A stretch of DNA of 64,000 nt from Chaetoderma sp. LZ-2023a (Eukaryota > Mollusca > Caudofoveata > Chaetodermatida > Chaetodermatidae): NCBI GenBank assembly GCA_034401795.1, contig CM067369.1, positions 134,351,231 through 134,415,230 of the forward strand. Direction: 5' to 3'. Numbering within the stretch: position 1 is the stretch's first letter; each line of letters starts with the position of its first letter. The translations under genes and the position numbers were made by a program. Positions 1 to 11,771 of this stretch are shown here, piece after piece. The notes below the pieces were generated by a model. The model ran no database searches and was not told the origin of the DNA. It worked only from the letters and a program-made list of their open reading frames with translations.

Positions 1-490
1 TTTTTACCTATCAACTTCCCATGAACAAACTTTAATGGCCCTTAGTCCATAATCATATCCCCAAAATTTCAGCCCGATCCGTTCAGTGGGTCTGCAGAAT
101 AAGTCGTTTTTACGAAAACTAAGTTATCCAAGATGGCCGCCGAACCATTTGGCCAATCAAGTTCCTTCGAACAAACTTGGTTCAGCTCTTGCCCTATATG
201 ATATTTCGTGAGTTTTGAATCAATCCACCAAGCGGTTTCGGAGAAGAAGATTTTTAAAGCCATTTCCTAAAATCGGCCAAAATCCAAGATGGCCAGCGGC
301 CAAATCGGCTTTGTTTGAACAAACTTGGATCCCTATGCCCTAAGGATACTTCCTGCCAAATATAATTGAAATCGGCCCAGTGGTTATTGAGAAGTAGTTT
401 AAAGGAAAAAGTTGACGGCCGGACGCCGGACAGATGCCGGATGGTCGCCATGGCATAAGCTCACTTGGCCATTCTGGCCAGGTGAGCTAA
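1..490 (+). repeat. Pearl-like (HINE/Helentron-type) non-autonomous element, 3' end
   Basis: This partial copy contains the recurring core (aagatggccgcc, ccaatcaagttcc, gaaatcggcccagtgg), a short GACGGCCGGACG micro-repeat near 415-435, and a terminal hairpin at 460-486 whose arms are CTCACTTGGCC and GGCCAGGTGAG, followed by CTAA. The same family recurs at 32200-33560 and 40897-42150. A 3' hairpin followed by CTRR is the Helitron-like hallmark; family name is inference. Confidence 0.6.
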
Positions 491-935
491 TAAATTTTTA
501 AAGATTTTGACAACAAATTTGGTCAATTCATTTCAAAATGAGAATAAAGAGTTCTTTGAGACTTTTTCAAATGCATATACAGGAAAACTAGTGGGAACAT
601 TAGCACAAAATGTGTGTTCGGGGTCCTCCCCCGACCCAAACTATTGAATCTAAATCTTCCGAGAAGGCATCTTATGGATTTCTAAGGTAAATATGGGCGA
701 TTCAAACATTCATTTTAGCAGAAAACACCCCCAATGTTTTGCATGTCACTAAATTTTGCTCAAACTATAATCTCTATTTGCAAGTACTTTTCAAGGCCAT
801 TTCCCGTTTTCCAGGCTTATAATTTTGTCTCTGGGATTTTAAAAGGCTACGGTTTTACAAACATTGAAATTCTTACCCTTCCAACATAGATTTAAAAAAT
901 ATTGATGATAGTATACTCATTATGAGACATTTGTG
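491..935. other. No recognisable feature
   Basis: AT-rich non-coding sequence downstream of the RhoGAP gene; no convincing ORF, repeat or splice pattern seen. Confidence 0.5.
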
Positions 936-1873
936 TACCGTGATTTCTCGACTAAAGGCCGTCCTCGAATATAGGACACTGTTCCAAATTTGACCAAAAT
1001 CCGGACAAAAAACTCTTGTATTCAAGTATAAGAGGCTGTTAAATTTAGAAAAACATACCTTTAAAAAATCGAAAATTGGTATCAAAAATTACTATCACTC
1101 CGCACTATGTTTAATGTATGACTAAACATTATCATGGTGGAAGAGAAATTATTAAATAGGACCGCCTAAATATCGTGTATCTTCAATAAAGATCGTTTAT
1201 TACATCAAAATCAATCTAATTTTGGCATAAAATGTCTCCTTGAAAATATAGAAATCACGTGACAGGAACACAATGTAATGGCTCTTTTGCGTTTGGAGGC
1301 GCTTTGTGATCTTATGTGCTAATGGGAGTTGGTTATCTGGCTCTTTTGTGATTGGAAGCGCTTTTGTAATCTTATGCGCTAACAGGAGTTGGTTATCAAA
1401 CGGGTACGGGAACATTCAGTTCCTATCGCGCAATGATGATATATAGCAATTTCCGAGTCAAGAATATTTAGATCCGAGTGGGGGGTTAGGGTTAGGGTTC
1501 TTTTGCAATTGGAGGCGAATCACGTGATTTATACATGTATCTTTTCTCGACGCCATTTTATGTCAAATTCTGGATTAATTTTGATGCAATAAGTGCTATT
1601 TATTAAAGAATAAGCAAAATTTAGGCGCCACAATTTAATAATTTCACGTCTGCTTGGTGTTTTTGGAGTATACATTAAACATAGTAGTCAGGAGGCAGGA
1701 ATTGTCTAGAGTAACATTTAGTTCAATTTCTGTGGTATAATCTTTGACTTTTTAAGAAAAATTTTGACCCAAAAATGTGCTCAAGGAATGTTCTCGATTA
1801 TAGGACATACTCCCCTTCCTAGAACATGTAATTTGACAAAAAAACTGCGTTCTTTAGTCAAATCTTTACGGTA
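936..1873. mobile_element. Fold-back non-autonomous DNA transposon (MITE-like)
   Basis: The ends are imperfect inverted repeats: TACCGTGATTTCTCGACTAA at 936 and the complement of a matching end finishing CTTTACGGTA at 1873. The interior folds back too: 1095-1240 is an inverted copy of about 1545-1700. That interior is shared with the hAT-like elements at 4400-6635 and 38978-40025. Flanks show only TA as a possible target duplication, so superfamily is unclear. No coding capacity. Confidence 0.55.
1278..1396. repeat. Two-copy ~60-bp tandem duplication
   Basis: Two diverged units starting ggctcttttg, each ending gggagttggttat or caggagttggttat. They lie inside the fold-back element. The theme gaacgcctccaatcacaaaagagc near 42310 is a related inverted piece. 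Confidence 0.6.
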
Positions 1874-2734
1874 ATCATTCATGCATGCCCTGCAGATTAG
1901 CTAACTAACAGGACATAATAATTGAACATTACATTCATGTACCTGCGTGACCTTGGATGCTTTACGCATGGACAAGGCGATAGGCGAGACAATGGCTATT
2001 GGGCGACCGATTTGTTCTGGTGTGCGAGGCAATGCTTTCTGACTTGGCGGCCCTTCAAAGTGAAACATAGCATATTTTTAGAATGCATCTATAATTCACA
2101 GAATCAAGCTTGGGATGTAAATCCTGCCATATTCGACGGTAACAGCCATCATACAATAAATATGGAAAATGCTTGAAATTAGGTTTAGGGGAAAGTGACC
2201 ACCAGAAACTGCAGTTTTGCTATAAACTTTATAAGTGTGACATCAGTGCATTAGAAAACCAACCACAGAATTAAACAGTTGCCCTTTCAAATGGTTGGAG
2301 GTCAAGCATGGTAAGAATATATGCTGCATAGGTTACTAAGTATCCAAATATTAAAATCAAATCAGTTCCAGAGTCTCAAATCTGGTTTACTAAAACTCTC
2401 TAGTTCTGCCCAGGTAGTGGTGGCCCTACAACATGCACAGTCTGATCGTGATATGACTGAATCTGAGGTGGATGGCTAGGTAAAACACAAAGTTGACACA
2501 CTATAATTTTGACGCAAGCAGCTCAGTCAGAAATTTGACAGACCGACAGTCAAGAGACAGCCAACTGACTATAGGTATAAAACACAAAGAAGAATTACAA
2601 AGACAAAAACTAGAAGAAATCCGCGAGAAGCTTGAGCAAAACAAAGCATACAAGAATCCGGAAGTTTAGATGTTACCATTCAAAGATATGTGCTGGTCAT
2701 AGAAAAGATTGAAAACAATTTGTCTATATACAGC
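1874..2734. other. No recognisable feature
   Basis: Non-coding AT-rich stretch. An 84-codon open frame at 1922-2176 has no recognisable motif and no splice or codon support. Confidence 0.45.
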
Positions 2735-3225
2735 AATTATTTAAGCAACTATTGCTTATGGATAATCGGAAAGCTATCATTTAAGCAACTATTGGATATG
2801 ATTCACCGGAAAGCTATCATATAACCAACTGTTGGATAGGATTAGCTAGAAAGCTATCCTTTAAACAACTATTGGATATGATTAGCTGGAAAGCTATTAT
2901 TTAAGCAACTGTTGGATAGGATTAGCTTGAAAGCTATCATTTAGCAACTGTTGGATAGGATTAGCTTGAAAGCTATAGCAACTGTTGCATATGATTAGCT
3001 GGAAAGTTATCCATTTAAACAACCGTTGGATAGGATTAGCTTGAAAGCTATAGCAACTGTTGGATAGGATTAGCTGGAAAGCTATCGTTTAAGCAACTGT
3101 TGGATATGATTAGCTTGAAAGCTATAACAACTGTTGGATATTAGTTGGAAAGCTATCGTTTAAGCAACTGTTGGATAGGATTAGCTTGAAAGCTATAGCA
3201 ACTGTTGGCTATGATTAGACCAAAA
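2735..3225. repeat. ~40-bp minisatellite, about 12 units
   Basis: The unit is AAGCAACTGTTGGATAGGAT followed by TAGCTGGAAAGCTATCATTT; shorter ~34-bp variants lack the ATCATTTA part. Units differ by scattered substitutions (tagctt/tagctg, ggatag/ggatat), so the array is not recently homogenised. Confidence 0.85.
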
Positions 3226-3879
3226 GAAACTGGAGGTCATGTTTCATTGACAGTATCCAGCTGATCTGGATAGTTAGTCATATCCATACATGCGTTAAAA
3301 CCGTTTAAACACTTACATCAACATTAGTAAAATACAAGTCCAGAGAGAAGGATGAACAGATTAAAAAATATATATACACAAAAAGAGTTCTGCAGGAATC
3401 TGTGAGCCAGGAGCATATGCTACAGCAGTTTTGGTGATGTTCTGCTATTCAGTGGTCAAGGGCCGCAAGCTTGCATCTTGGATAAATTACAAGCAGCAAG
3501 TGACGTGAAGACAGCTGGACCAAGAAGAACATAGAGCCAGGAATAATCAACCGCTGCATTCAATATTCAAAGTCAGGGTCAAGAGCTCCATATATACAGA
3601 TAACTAGTTAGACACCCATTACAGAGATCATCAAGCAAATGTAGGGTTTGAGTTTATCATACTTGCTTGCAATACACAACTTCTGTACACCAGCATAGGT
3701 AGGAATAGGATTAAAGATTTACCAATTAGTAAAGTTGCTACGACTCTTGAGTAAAACTCAAAAGAATAAAGAGAGAAACGCATCAAAAAGAAATCCAGAG
3801 TTCTTTAATTTGGAAGCTTGTCAAGACTGCACAAAGTACCAAAGATTCATATAAATCCAATTTCGGCTTCCAAAGCCAT

Positions 3880-4125
3880 CACCTAAAAGATTCAAAGACG
3901 GCCACGAGGGTACTGAAGTCTGATTGGTCAATGGCGGCCATGTTTTTAAATGTACTAACTTCCATTGAACAAACTTGAATGACTCTTAGTCGCTAATCAT
4001 ACTTTCCAAATTCCAACCTGATCGCTTCAACAATTCAGGTGGTCATTTTCATGAAAATAAGGTAATCCAAGAGGGCCGTCGAAGCATTTGGCCAATCAAG
4101 TTCCCTTGCAGGCCAGGTGCACTAA
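3880..4125 (+). repeat. Pearl-like repeat fragment
   Basis: Contains the same blocks as the 1-490 copy (ttggtcaatggcggccatg, gaacaaactt, ccaatcaagttccc) and ends near ggccaggtgcactaa, a degraded form of the terminal hairpin. The remaining sequence 3226-3879 shows nothing recognisable. Confidence 0.5.
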
Positions 4126-4249
4126 GCAATCAAGTATCTGACATTATAATCAAATACGTTATGTGTTGGCTTATGTCACAATCAAAACGATGTCACCAAA
4201 GTCAGAGACTGCTACAAAAGTCAGTCTGTCACAAAAATCTACAAATTGT

Positions 4250-4391
4250 ATGTCAACTAGTTTGACTGGAAGCTATTTCTACCATAGACAACAACAGCTC
4301 GCAGTCATATTAGTTTCAAGATATTCAACAGCGTACTTGTAGTTACCTTGAAACTTTGATCTGGGAATGCAGGTTTCCAAGTTTCAAATCA
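4250..4391. repeat. P1-family palindromic repeat, split by hAT insertion
   Basis: Carries the P1 inner arms (ctagtttgactggaagct ... attagtttcaagatattcaac) and P1 flanking sequence. The repeat resumes at 6644-6701 after the hAT compound, as judged by comparison with the P1 copy at 43607-43825 (gtggagcttag ... ggggcatag). Confidence 0.6.
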
Positions 4392-4399
4392 ATTCCAAC

Positions 4400-6635
4400 T
4401 AGGCCTGCACGATTTTGCTTTGAAACATTGCAATCTATTTTGTAAAAGAAATTGTGATTTTCGACTAAATCGTAGGTAGGCTTGCACGATTTTATCAAAA
4501 AGTACGATTTTCTACAATGTAATTAAAAAATCGCAAAATCGTGAAAAAATTGAGCAGACCATAAGATTTTAAAACTTGTCATTCAGCAGTAAACGAACAG
4601 TTATAATCCATTCGCGCATGTATCCATTGTTTTTTCTTGATCGCTTCACGCATGTGTTCAATAAGTCCTAATCAAAACACAAAGCTCTACGGTAAACCAG
4701 CTAACAATAGCGAGGTAACACCTTTGTCATTGAGAAAACCAGCTAGTTACTTCGTCGAATCGCCATAGAATTTTCTTTCTTTCGCTGCAGACCCTGAGTC
4801 TGTCGTGAAATACCAAGTATATACTCGGTTGTAGAGTGTTAGGCAATAATCACCGAACATAATTCTTTTTTTAATTCTTTTAGCAATTTCAGGCTATGTA
4901 CTAATTTTTCCTTTTTGATGTGGTTGTCATGCCTAATTAAAGAAAATAACGCAACAGCATTCCAGATTGTTGTATTTTGAACTGTGCGTTCTGTTGATTA
5001 CTCTTAAATGGAAATCATACATTCTGAAAGCAACTATAAACTGCACTATAGGACGAGCTTACGCCGTTACTATCGTAGCAACTCAAAGCTACCGTCCTAT
5101 GTATATGGATTGCGCAGTATCTCCCTGGGTACTAATATTAGCGTCTTCGCGCTACTCTGGTAATGACCTAAACTCATCATAGGGAGACTATAAGCGCAAG
5201 TGGGATTTATATTTTTACGACATTTTATGTCAAATTTTGATGAAATGAACGATGTTTATTAAACTATACGCAATATTTAGGCGGCTCCAATTAATAATTT
5301 CACTCCCGCGATGATGAATATAAGGTATACATTAAGCATAGACGTAGGATGGTAATTTGTCACATGAAATTGTGTTCTAATTTCGTGCTATTTTTGTATC
5401 ATTTATTTCAACTTTTTCTAGAAACTCCAAGTACCAGTTTTGGTGACTTGTCACATTACCCCGGTTTATACTTTTGGGAATTTGGACCTACGATTTAATA
5501 GAAAATAGCGATTTAAAAAAATAAAATCGATCTCGATGTTTCAAAGAAAAAATCGTGCAACCCTAATCGTAGGTCCAAATTCCCAAAAGTATAAACCGGG
5601 GCAACGTGACAAGTCACGAAAACTGTGACTGAATTTCTAGAAAAAGCTGAAATAAATGATTAAAAAAATAGCACGAAAGTAGAACTCAATTTCATGAGAC
5701 AAATTCTTACCATCATATGTCTATGCTTAATGTATACCTTATATCCATCATCGCATGCCTAAATATCGTTTATAGTTTAATAAACTTCGTTTATTTCATC
5801 AAAATTTGACATAAAATGTCATAGAGAAAAATATAAATCATGTGATGTATCAGCTTCCGCTCATAGCCTCCCTTTGTAGAAGTTTAGGTCATTACCGGAG
5901 TATCGCGAAGCCACTAATATTAGTACCCGGGGAGATACTGCGTAATCTGCATACATAGGACGGTAGCTTCGAGTAGCTACGAGAGTGACGGCGTAAACTC
6001 GTCCTATAGTGCAGTTTATAGTTGCTTTCAGAATGTATGATTTAGATTTAAGAGTAATCTACAGAATGAACAGTTCAAAATACAACAATATGGAATGCTG
6101 CTGCTTTATTTTCTTTAATTAGACATGACAACCGAATCAAAAGGGAAAAATTATTACACCTGACATTGTTATTAATTGAAATTGCTAACTCCAAAACTAA
6201 AAAGCATTATGTTCACTGATTGTTTCCTAACACTCTGAAATTAAGTATACACTTAGTATTTCAGGATAGACTCAGGGTCTGCAACGAAAGAAAGAAAATT
6301 ATATAGCGATTCGACGGAGTAACTAGCTGGTTTTCTCAATGACAAAGGTGTTATCTCGCTATTGCGAGCTTGTTTATCATATCGCTTTGTCTTGTGATTA
6401 GTAATTATTCGACATGTGCATGGGATGGCGGGATATAAACACAATGAAAACAGGTGTGAATCGATTATAATTGTACTCATGTACTGCTAAAATGCGACGG
6501 AAAAGCGTACACTAGATTTTAAACAAACATGAAATTTTTGACGATTTTCTGATTTTTCCTCAATTACATCATAAAAATCATGATTTTTAAAATAAATCGA
6601 ATGTCACGATTAAATCGACAAATCGTGCAAGCCTA
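4400..6635. mobile_element. hAT-like non-autonomous element with 8-bp TSD ATTCCAAC (outer element of nest)
   Basis: Terminal inverted repeats TAGGCCTGCACGATTT (4400) and, at the right, AAATCGTGCAAGCCTA (ends 6635), flanked by perfect 8-bp direct repeats ATTCCAAC at 4392-4399 and 6636-6643. 8-bp duplications and short TIRs starting TAG/CAG are hAT hallmarks. No transposase is encoded. It is interrupted by a second family member (4477-5565) and inserted into a P1 repeat. Confidence 0.82.
4477..5565. mobile_element. Second hAT-like element nested in opposite orientation, TSD ATCGTAGG
   Basis: Ends TAGGCTTGCACG (4477) and CGTGCAACCCTA (to 5565), flanked by perfect 8-bp repeats ATCGTAGG at 4469-4476 and 5566-5573. 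Its interior (for example 4968-5075) is the inverted complement of 5971-6088 of the outer element. The two therefore form a large imperfect inverted repeat. Confidence 0.8.
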
Positions 6636-6704
6636 ATTCCAACACGCACAAAAGGTGGACGGAGCTTAGCTACAAATGAGAGGGGCATAGCCTGATATGG
6701 TTCC

Positions 6705-7010
6705 CTATAGAGGATAAGGCCAGTAAAGATCAGGTCTAGTTATATATCCGGATAGACTAGCATAAATTCTGCCACTTCTTGCTTGTTTACCTTTTAAATC
6801 TATATAGTTAATTTCATTTTCTGCTGACGGATGTCGATCTGGAGTTTGAGTAAAGCTGACATCATTTGACGGATCGCTGCTGTATTCCTTTTCAATGCTT
6901 TCTTCCAATGCTTCCACTGACTCACTACTACAGCGCTTACGAGGATGTCGTGTTTTATAGGGTGTTGAATTCAGGTCTACTATATGGACAACAGGGCTGC
7001 CTGGAGCGAG
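6705..7010 (-). CDS. ARHGAP19: ARHGAP19-like exon J: last coding exon with stop
   Basis: This is 101 codons plus a TAG stop at 6705-6707, after acceptor tttcttttcaatag. It opens LAPGSPVVHIVDLNSTPYKT; GSPxV...TP resembles the extreme C-terminal GSPAVTMTPTRLK-like motif of vertebrate ARHGAP19. Then come a basic patch (RHPRKR), Ser-rich and Glu-rich stretches (SSESVEALEESIEKEYSSD) and FTQTPDRHPS. The stop codon abuts a P1-type repeat; a 2.2-kb inverted-repeat hAT compound begins ~70 bp further on. I could not place the poly(A) site. Confidence 0.82.
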   Translation of the reverse strand, partial: LAPGSPVVHIVDLNSTPYKTRHPRKRCSSESVEALEESIEKEYSSDPSNDVSFTQTPDRHPSAENEINYIDLKGKQARSGRIYASLSGYITRPDLYWPYPL

Positions 7011-7829
7011 CTATTGAAAAGAAAGCAAGCAGCTCCATCATAAATTCAGACACATCTTCAACCAAATGACTAAGAATTTGTTAGAATAAGCTTATAGCAT
7101 CTAAGTTGGACCCACACAATTCCTTCATAGCATGAGTTAGCTTCATAGGTTTAGTGCATTTATGTGTGATTTTATCAACTAACTGTTTGTGTTTCCTGAA
7201 GCTACAGTAAGCAAGGAACCTTAAAATATATAGGTTTACCATATTTTGTTGCGCATGAAGTGTGATATGTTACTTTGAAATAGGAAGAGGCGGCAAATAT
7301 GTGATTATTAATGGTGCAAAGCAAAAAATCGTGTTAGCATAAAAGTTCCCCTGAATAAAGTGGCCTGAGTGCGAGCCACAATTGTGGGCTTTTGATATAT
7401 GTATTATGTATTTTACCCTCCCAAGTCCATATTGGTTACAAATAGCAAAAAATTTGTCTGCTTAAAGATTTTATGATGTGAAAGCATGCTCTATATAAAA
7501 GCCATCTGTGTGTTAATATATATGAAGCATATTGGTGTATTTATTACAATATTTTATAAGTTAATATACTACTATTAATTCAAGACCATACTTTTGTGAA
7601 AGTTATATGATGTTCATGTTCTGTCAGATAACACAGAAAAAGTGCACCAAATGCTGGCTGTACGTCAAGTTTTGGCTTAATGAATACTACTCTAAGAATG
7701 TACTACTTATACAAGAGCTCCGCAAACGGCGCATAATACCCCGCCCTGATAAAAAAACAATGAATGAGAGCTTTCAGCAAATAGCAATTTCTTCCTCAGA
7801 CCTATACTTGTCATGAAGTTTCAAAGTGA
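7011..7829. other. Intron sequence, no recognisable feature
   Basis: Intron I-J between exon J and the satellite. The 69-codon frame at 7607-7816 shows no motif and I do not support it as a gene. Confidence 0.45.
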
Positions 7830-8640
7830 TCGGCTAACTGGTCATGGAGTTATTGTCTGGAAACAAATTTTCAAGATGTCCACCACCGGCTGTTGGCCAT
7901 ATTGGATTTCGGATCATCTATTTCAATAACTTTCGTCCTCAGATGAAACATATTTCAAGATGGCTGCTGGTGGCCATATTAGATTTAGGATCATCATCGA
8001 TTTCAATAAGTTTATTCTTCAGACTTAGTCCAGTCATTCTATGAAGCTTCAAATCAATTCGATAAATAGTAAGTTATCATCAGGAAACCTATTTTCAAGA
8101 TGGCCACCGGTGGCTGGTCGCCATCTTGGATTTCAGATCAGCGTCATTTTTGATAGCTTTCTTACCCAGGTCAAGTCCAACCACCCTATGAAGTTTCAAA
8201 GCGATCCGAAAAATGGTAACAGAGTTACTTACCATCCAGAAACCACTTTTCAAGATGGCTGCACTTGGTTGGTGGCCATCTTGCATTTCGGGTCAGTGTC
8301 GCTTTCAATAGGTTTCTTCTCCAGACCTAGTCCAACCAGGCTATGGTTTCAAAATGATCCGATAAATGGTTAAGGAGTTATCATCCGGAAACCAATTTTC
8401 AAGGTGGTTGGTTGCCAACTTGAATTTCAGATCATTGTCAATTTAGATAGGATTCTTCTTCAGACCTAGTCCAACCACGCCATGAAGTTTCAATGCGATC
8501 CGATAAACGGGTCATAAGTTATCATCCGGAAACCAATTTTAAAAATGGCCACCAGTGCTGGGCGGCCATCTTGGATTTCGGATCATGTCGATTTCAATCG
8601 GTTCATTCCCCAGACCTAGTCCAACACGAGATGATTTATC
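7830..8640. repeat. ~150-bp satellite array (family S2), about 5 units
   Basis: Each unit contains tatgaagtttcaaagcgatc, a ggtaacggagttatcatccg-type block, aaccaattttcaagatggc, gcggccatcttggatttcgg and cttcagacctagtccaacca. The same family forms the array at 25690-26510, there on the same strand. The aagatggc/gccatctt pair makes each unit partly self-complementary. Confidence 0.85.
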
Positions 8641-9090
8641 ATCATTAATGAGTTGGAAATGAATAATTCAAGATATATTATGTATTGAGTTCACATTTCC
8701 AGGGAATTTAGCTTTTTGCTGAATTTTATGATTTTTGTTGTTCATAACATGAATAATGTGAAAAATTAAAAATAGTTATCGTCAAGGTCTGAAATTTGGT
8801 CATATTCAACTACACGTCCATGGATTCAATTTGATACCAGTGAACATTAATTAGACCAACTTTAAAATTTCGACTATTTTGCACTATAATGGGTCCTACT
8901 TATGTGCTACAAGCCAATAGTGAAATACCCTGATTCCTAATCAACCTTTTCATGTCTACAACAGACTGTACTGGCTGAGGGTGGCTCCTTAGTTACCAAA
9001 GGCAGTCATTCCAAAAACTTTCATTGAATAGTGCTCTCCCTTGCTGAGTTACACAGCCTTATTTATGCAGTGAGATATATCATCATTATA
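8641..9090. other. Intron sequence, no recognisable feature
   Basis: No coding signal or repeat recognised between the satellite and the Tc1-like element. Confidence 0.4.
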
Positions 9091-9379
9091 TACTGAGCCA
9101 AAAAAGTTTAGCAACAGTGAAGTTTGGTTTGTTGTATTAAAAACTATAGGTCCATTTATAACCAAATTGGCAGGCATGTTTCGTCAATGTAATGTCTCGC
9201 TGATCATGAAGAAATGCAAATCATTTCTTGCATTTCTCGGCCGCACGCTTACTGCATGCGAAAATGCATTTTTCATGCACTGGCCCACATTGGCGGGTAG
9301 CGAAGGCAAAAATTCACCATATTGCAAAAGCAGATAACGAACGTTAACAGAAAATGCTTAAAAGTTTACCCTACCGAAC

Positions 9380-11771
9380 ATGGGCCGCTGCCCAGGGCTA
9401 CCCGAAAATCAGCGCCATGAAGCAATGGGAAGATTTGCTGCTGGGCAGAGCGTTCGCGCTGTTGCTCGACATTTTAATGTTCACGCCTCAACCATTTCTC
9501 GTCTCCGCCAACGTGAGCAGGAAACTGGACATGTTAATGACCGACCACGATCTGGCAGACCGAGAGCAACACCACCACGAGAAGACCGCTACTTAATGAC
9601 GTCATCACAACGTCACAGGTTTGAGACTGCACCGCAGCTGTCTCGTAATTTGCACACCGCTACCGGCACTACAGTGTAGAGCTGGGCGGTATTGATATGT
9701 ACATGACGGTATCGGTACCATGAAAAAATACCGCAGTACCATGGTATACCGTCATCTGAGCTTGAGGCATGCCACGAAATTAGAACAATTTTTTCCATTT
9801 CCTTTTCACTTCCATCTCCAATCAACGGTAAATATAGGTAAAATAAATCAATCGGCTTCCTGATTTAGAGAAGAAAAACATGGCTATTGCGACTGTTTAG
9901 TTTCACAATTTTATTAGGTCACTATTTTTATTGATGTAATGTCATTCACGGGAACATCGGTCAAAGGGTGTGGTCGACTCGCTAACTATATCCTACTGCT
10001 TGAGGCATTGGGGCGCACTATTTTCAATCTGGATTGTTCTTGCTATTAATGCGTGCGACCAGCAAATGGTAAATTTTATTTTGGCAGTTGAACGCTTTGA
10101 TAAACAGAGTCCAGACAAAATCTGCGAGTATTTAAACGGGGCGAGTTTTGTACTCTTTTATTTCTGTTGGAGTCGTATATTCTGTTACTCGCGAAAACAG
10201 GCCTATACACATACATATAACACGACATTGAATATAGCCGATTCCAAAGTTTCTGATAATTACCGAGTACCAGATGTGCAGACTCGTTACTCGCCATACA
10301 TCACGTGAACAATGCGTGTAAAAAGCTATTTCCGCGAACTTCCGACGTGTAGCCAGTTGAAAAATGAATTACAAAAACTAAAACACTATAATTTTTAGGT
10401 GTCGTTACTTAAACTGGATTTAATCCTTAAAGAAATTTCTTAAAACAAGACAGGAAAATTGTTAATAAATTAGCACATGATCAAAACGGCGTGAGCAAAT
10501 ACTACGGTTTAGTAAATTTTCATTGATAAATTCAGCATAGTAATGTATTTTCACACGTCTAGTTCATGAACAACCAATCAGATACGTCTTTGCGAGATTG
10601 CTGTTGTGTTTGAATAGCATGCAGTTTGTATGTTATTTTGTTATTCTAGCTTGTTTGTTCGGTGACATAATGCTTGGAGTAATAAATTACAAATAATAGA
10701 AACGGGAATAGGGAATATATTATAGTGCAATTACTACCGGCGGACGGCCAGAGAATGAGTTTAGATGTTTTAAATAAAGCAATCTTACCGTGAGACTTTC
10801 AAGACGTATGTTTGACATACAATTCTGTACGTTTGACATACAATTCTGTCTGTCATTATTTTGTACTTGACGTCTTGATGTTTGTTTTTACAACGACCCT
10901 TTCACCTCAACTAGGCTAATAGTTAGGGATGCCTGTATTTTTGGCACTATTAGCACTTATTTACCCTTGGTCAAGTCAGATTTTATGAATACATTTCTCA
11001 AATATTGCTCAAACATTATGGACGGTATTCACGGTTTTTGGAAATGTCAACAGTCACGGTATACCGCGGTCCTCACGGTACTACCGTCAGACCGCCCAGC
11101 TCTACTACAGTGCATGCACAAACTGTGCGAAAGACTCCATGATGCTGGACTGCATGCCCGTCGTCCACTTGTTGCTGTTCCGCTTACAGAGCGTCACATC
11201 GAGAATCGGTTTGCATGGGCAAGAACTCATCAGCGATGGTGTGCTCAACAATGGAGCCACGTTTTGTTCAGTGATGAGTCGAGGTTTTGTGTGGATGTGG
11301 CGGATGGTAGGCAACGGGTTTGGCGACGTTTAGGAGAACGGTATGATGCAGCCAACATCATTCATCACGAGAGATTCGGTGGCGGCAGTGTCATGGTGTG
11401 GGCTGGAATCCATGAAAATGGCAAAACAGATCTTATTGTGATTCGCGTAAGTTTAACGGCTCAACGTTACTGTGAAGAAGTTGTCGCCCCTGTTGTCATC
11501 CCTTTTATGCAGCATCATGCAGACTATGTTCCAGCAAGACAATGCCCGTCCTCATTCAGCTACGGTCACCAGTGATTTCCTTGAGGCTAACAACGTCCCG
11601 GTGTTGGACTGGCCAGCGCGATCACCGGACCTGTCTCCTATCGAACAGATGTGGGACATTCTTAGCCGTATGGTGCGTGAGAACCATCCACATCTTCACA
11701 ACGTGCGGGAGCTGGAAGCTGCACTGCTCCAGGAATGGGATGCGATTCCTCTTCATGACATCAGGTGCTAA
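9380..11771 (+). pseudogene. Tc1-like DD34E transposase, broken
   Basis: The N-terminal part (9380-9676) has the paired helix-turn-helix pattern of Tc1 transposases (GRFAAGQSVRAVARHFNVHASTISRLRQR) with an RPRSGRPRATPPREDRYL linker carrying the GRPR AT-hook-like motif. After the hAT insertion the catalytic part resumes at 11105: VLFSDESRF (first Asp), GGGSVMVWAGI, FQQDNARPHSA (second Asp), DLSPIEQMWD (Glu), with 34 residues between second Asp and Glu. Besides the insertion there is a frameshift near 11130 and another near 11530, where QQDN continues in a different frame from DYV. It cannot encode active enzyme. A DNA cut-and-paste transposase, not a host gene. Confidence 0.9.
9677..11104. mobile_element. 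hAT-like non-autonomous element, 8-bp TSD CTACAGTG
   Basis: Starts TAGAGCTGGGCGGTATTG and ends with the complement (ACCGCCCAGCTCTA). It is flanked by perfect CTACAGTG copies at 9669-9676 and 11105-11112. Subterminal ggtatcggtaccatg/ggtataccg motifs repeat at both ends (9700-9750 and 11055-11090), as expected for transposase binding sites. The 112-codon frame at 9970-10308 has no hAT transposase motif, so I call it non-autonomous. Confidence 0.9.

Noticed and set aside
1480-1499. Short TTAGGG-like run (gggttagggttagggttc)
   Set aside because: Only two to three units inside a MITE; far too short to call an interstitial telomere.
1922-2176. 84-codon plus-strand frame
   Set aside because: No domain, no splice context, AT-rich composition like its flanks.
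2735-3225. Regularly spaced repeats resembling a CRISPR array
   Set aside because: There are no unique spacers; it is a head-to-tail minisatellite in an animal genome.
9970-10308. 112-codon frame inside the hAT-like element as a transposase
   Set aside because: No hAT motif (no BED finger, no dimerisation-domain pattern); overlapped by an antisense frame of similar length.
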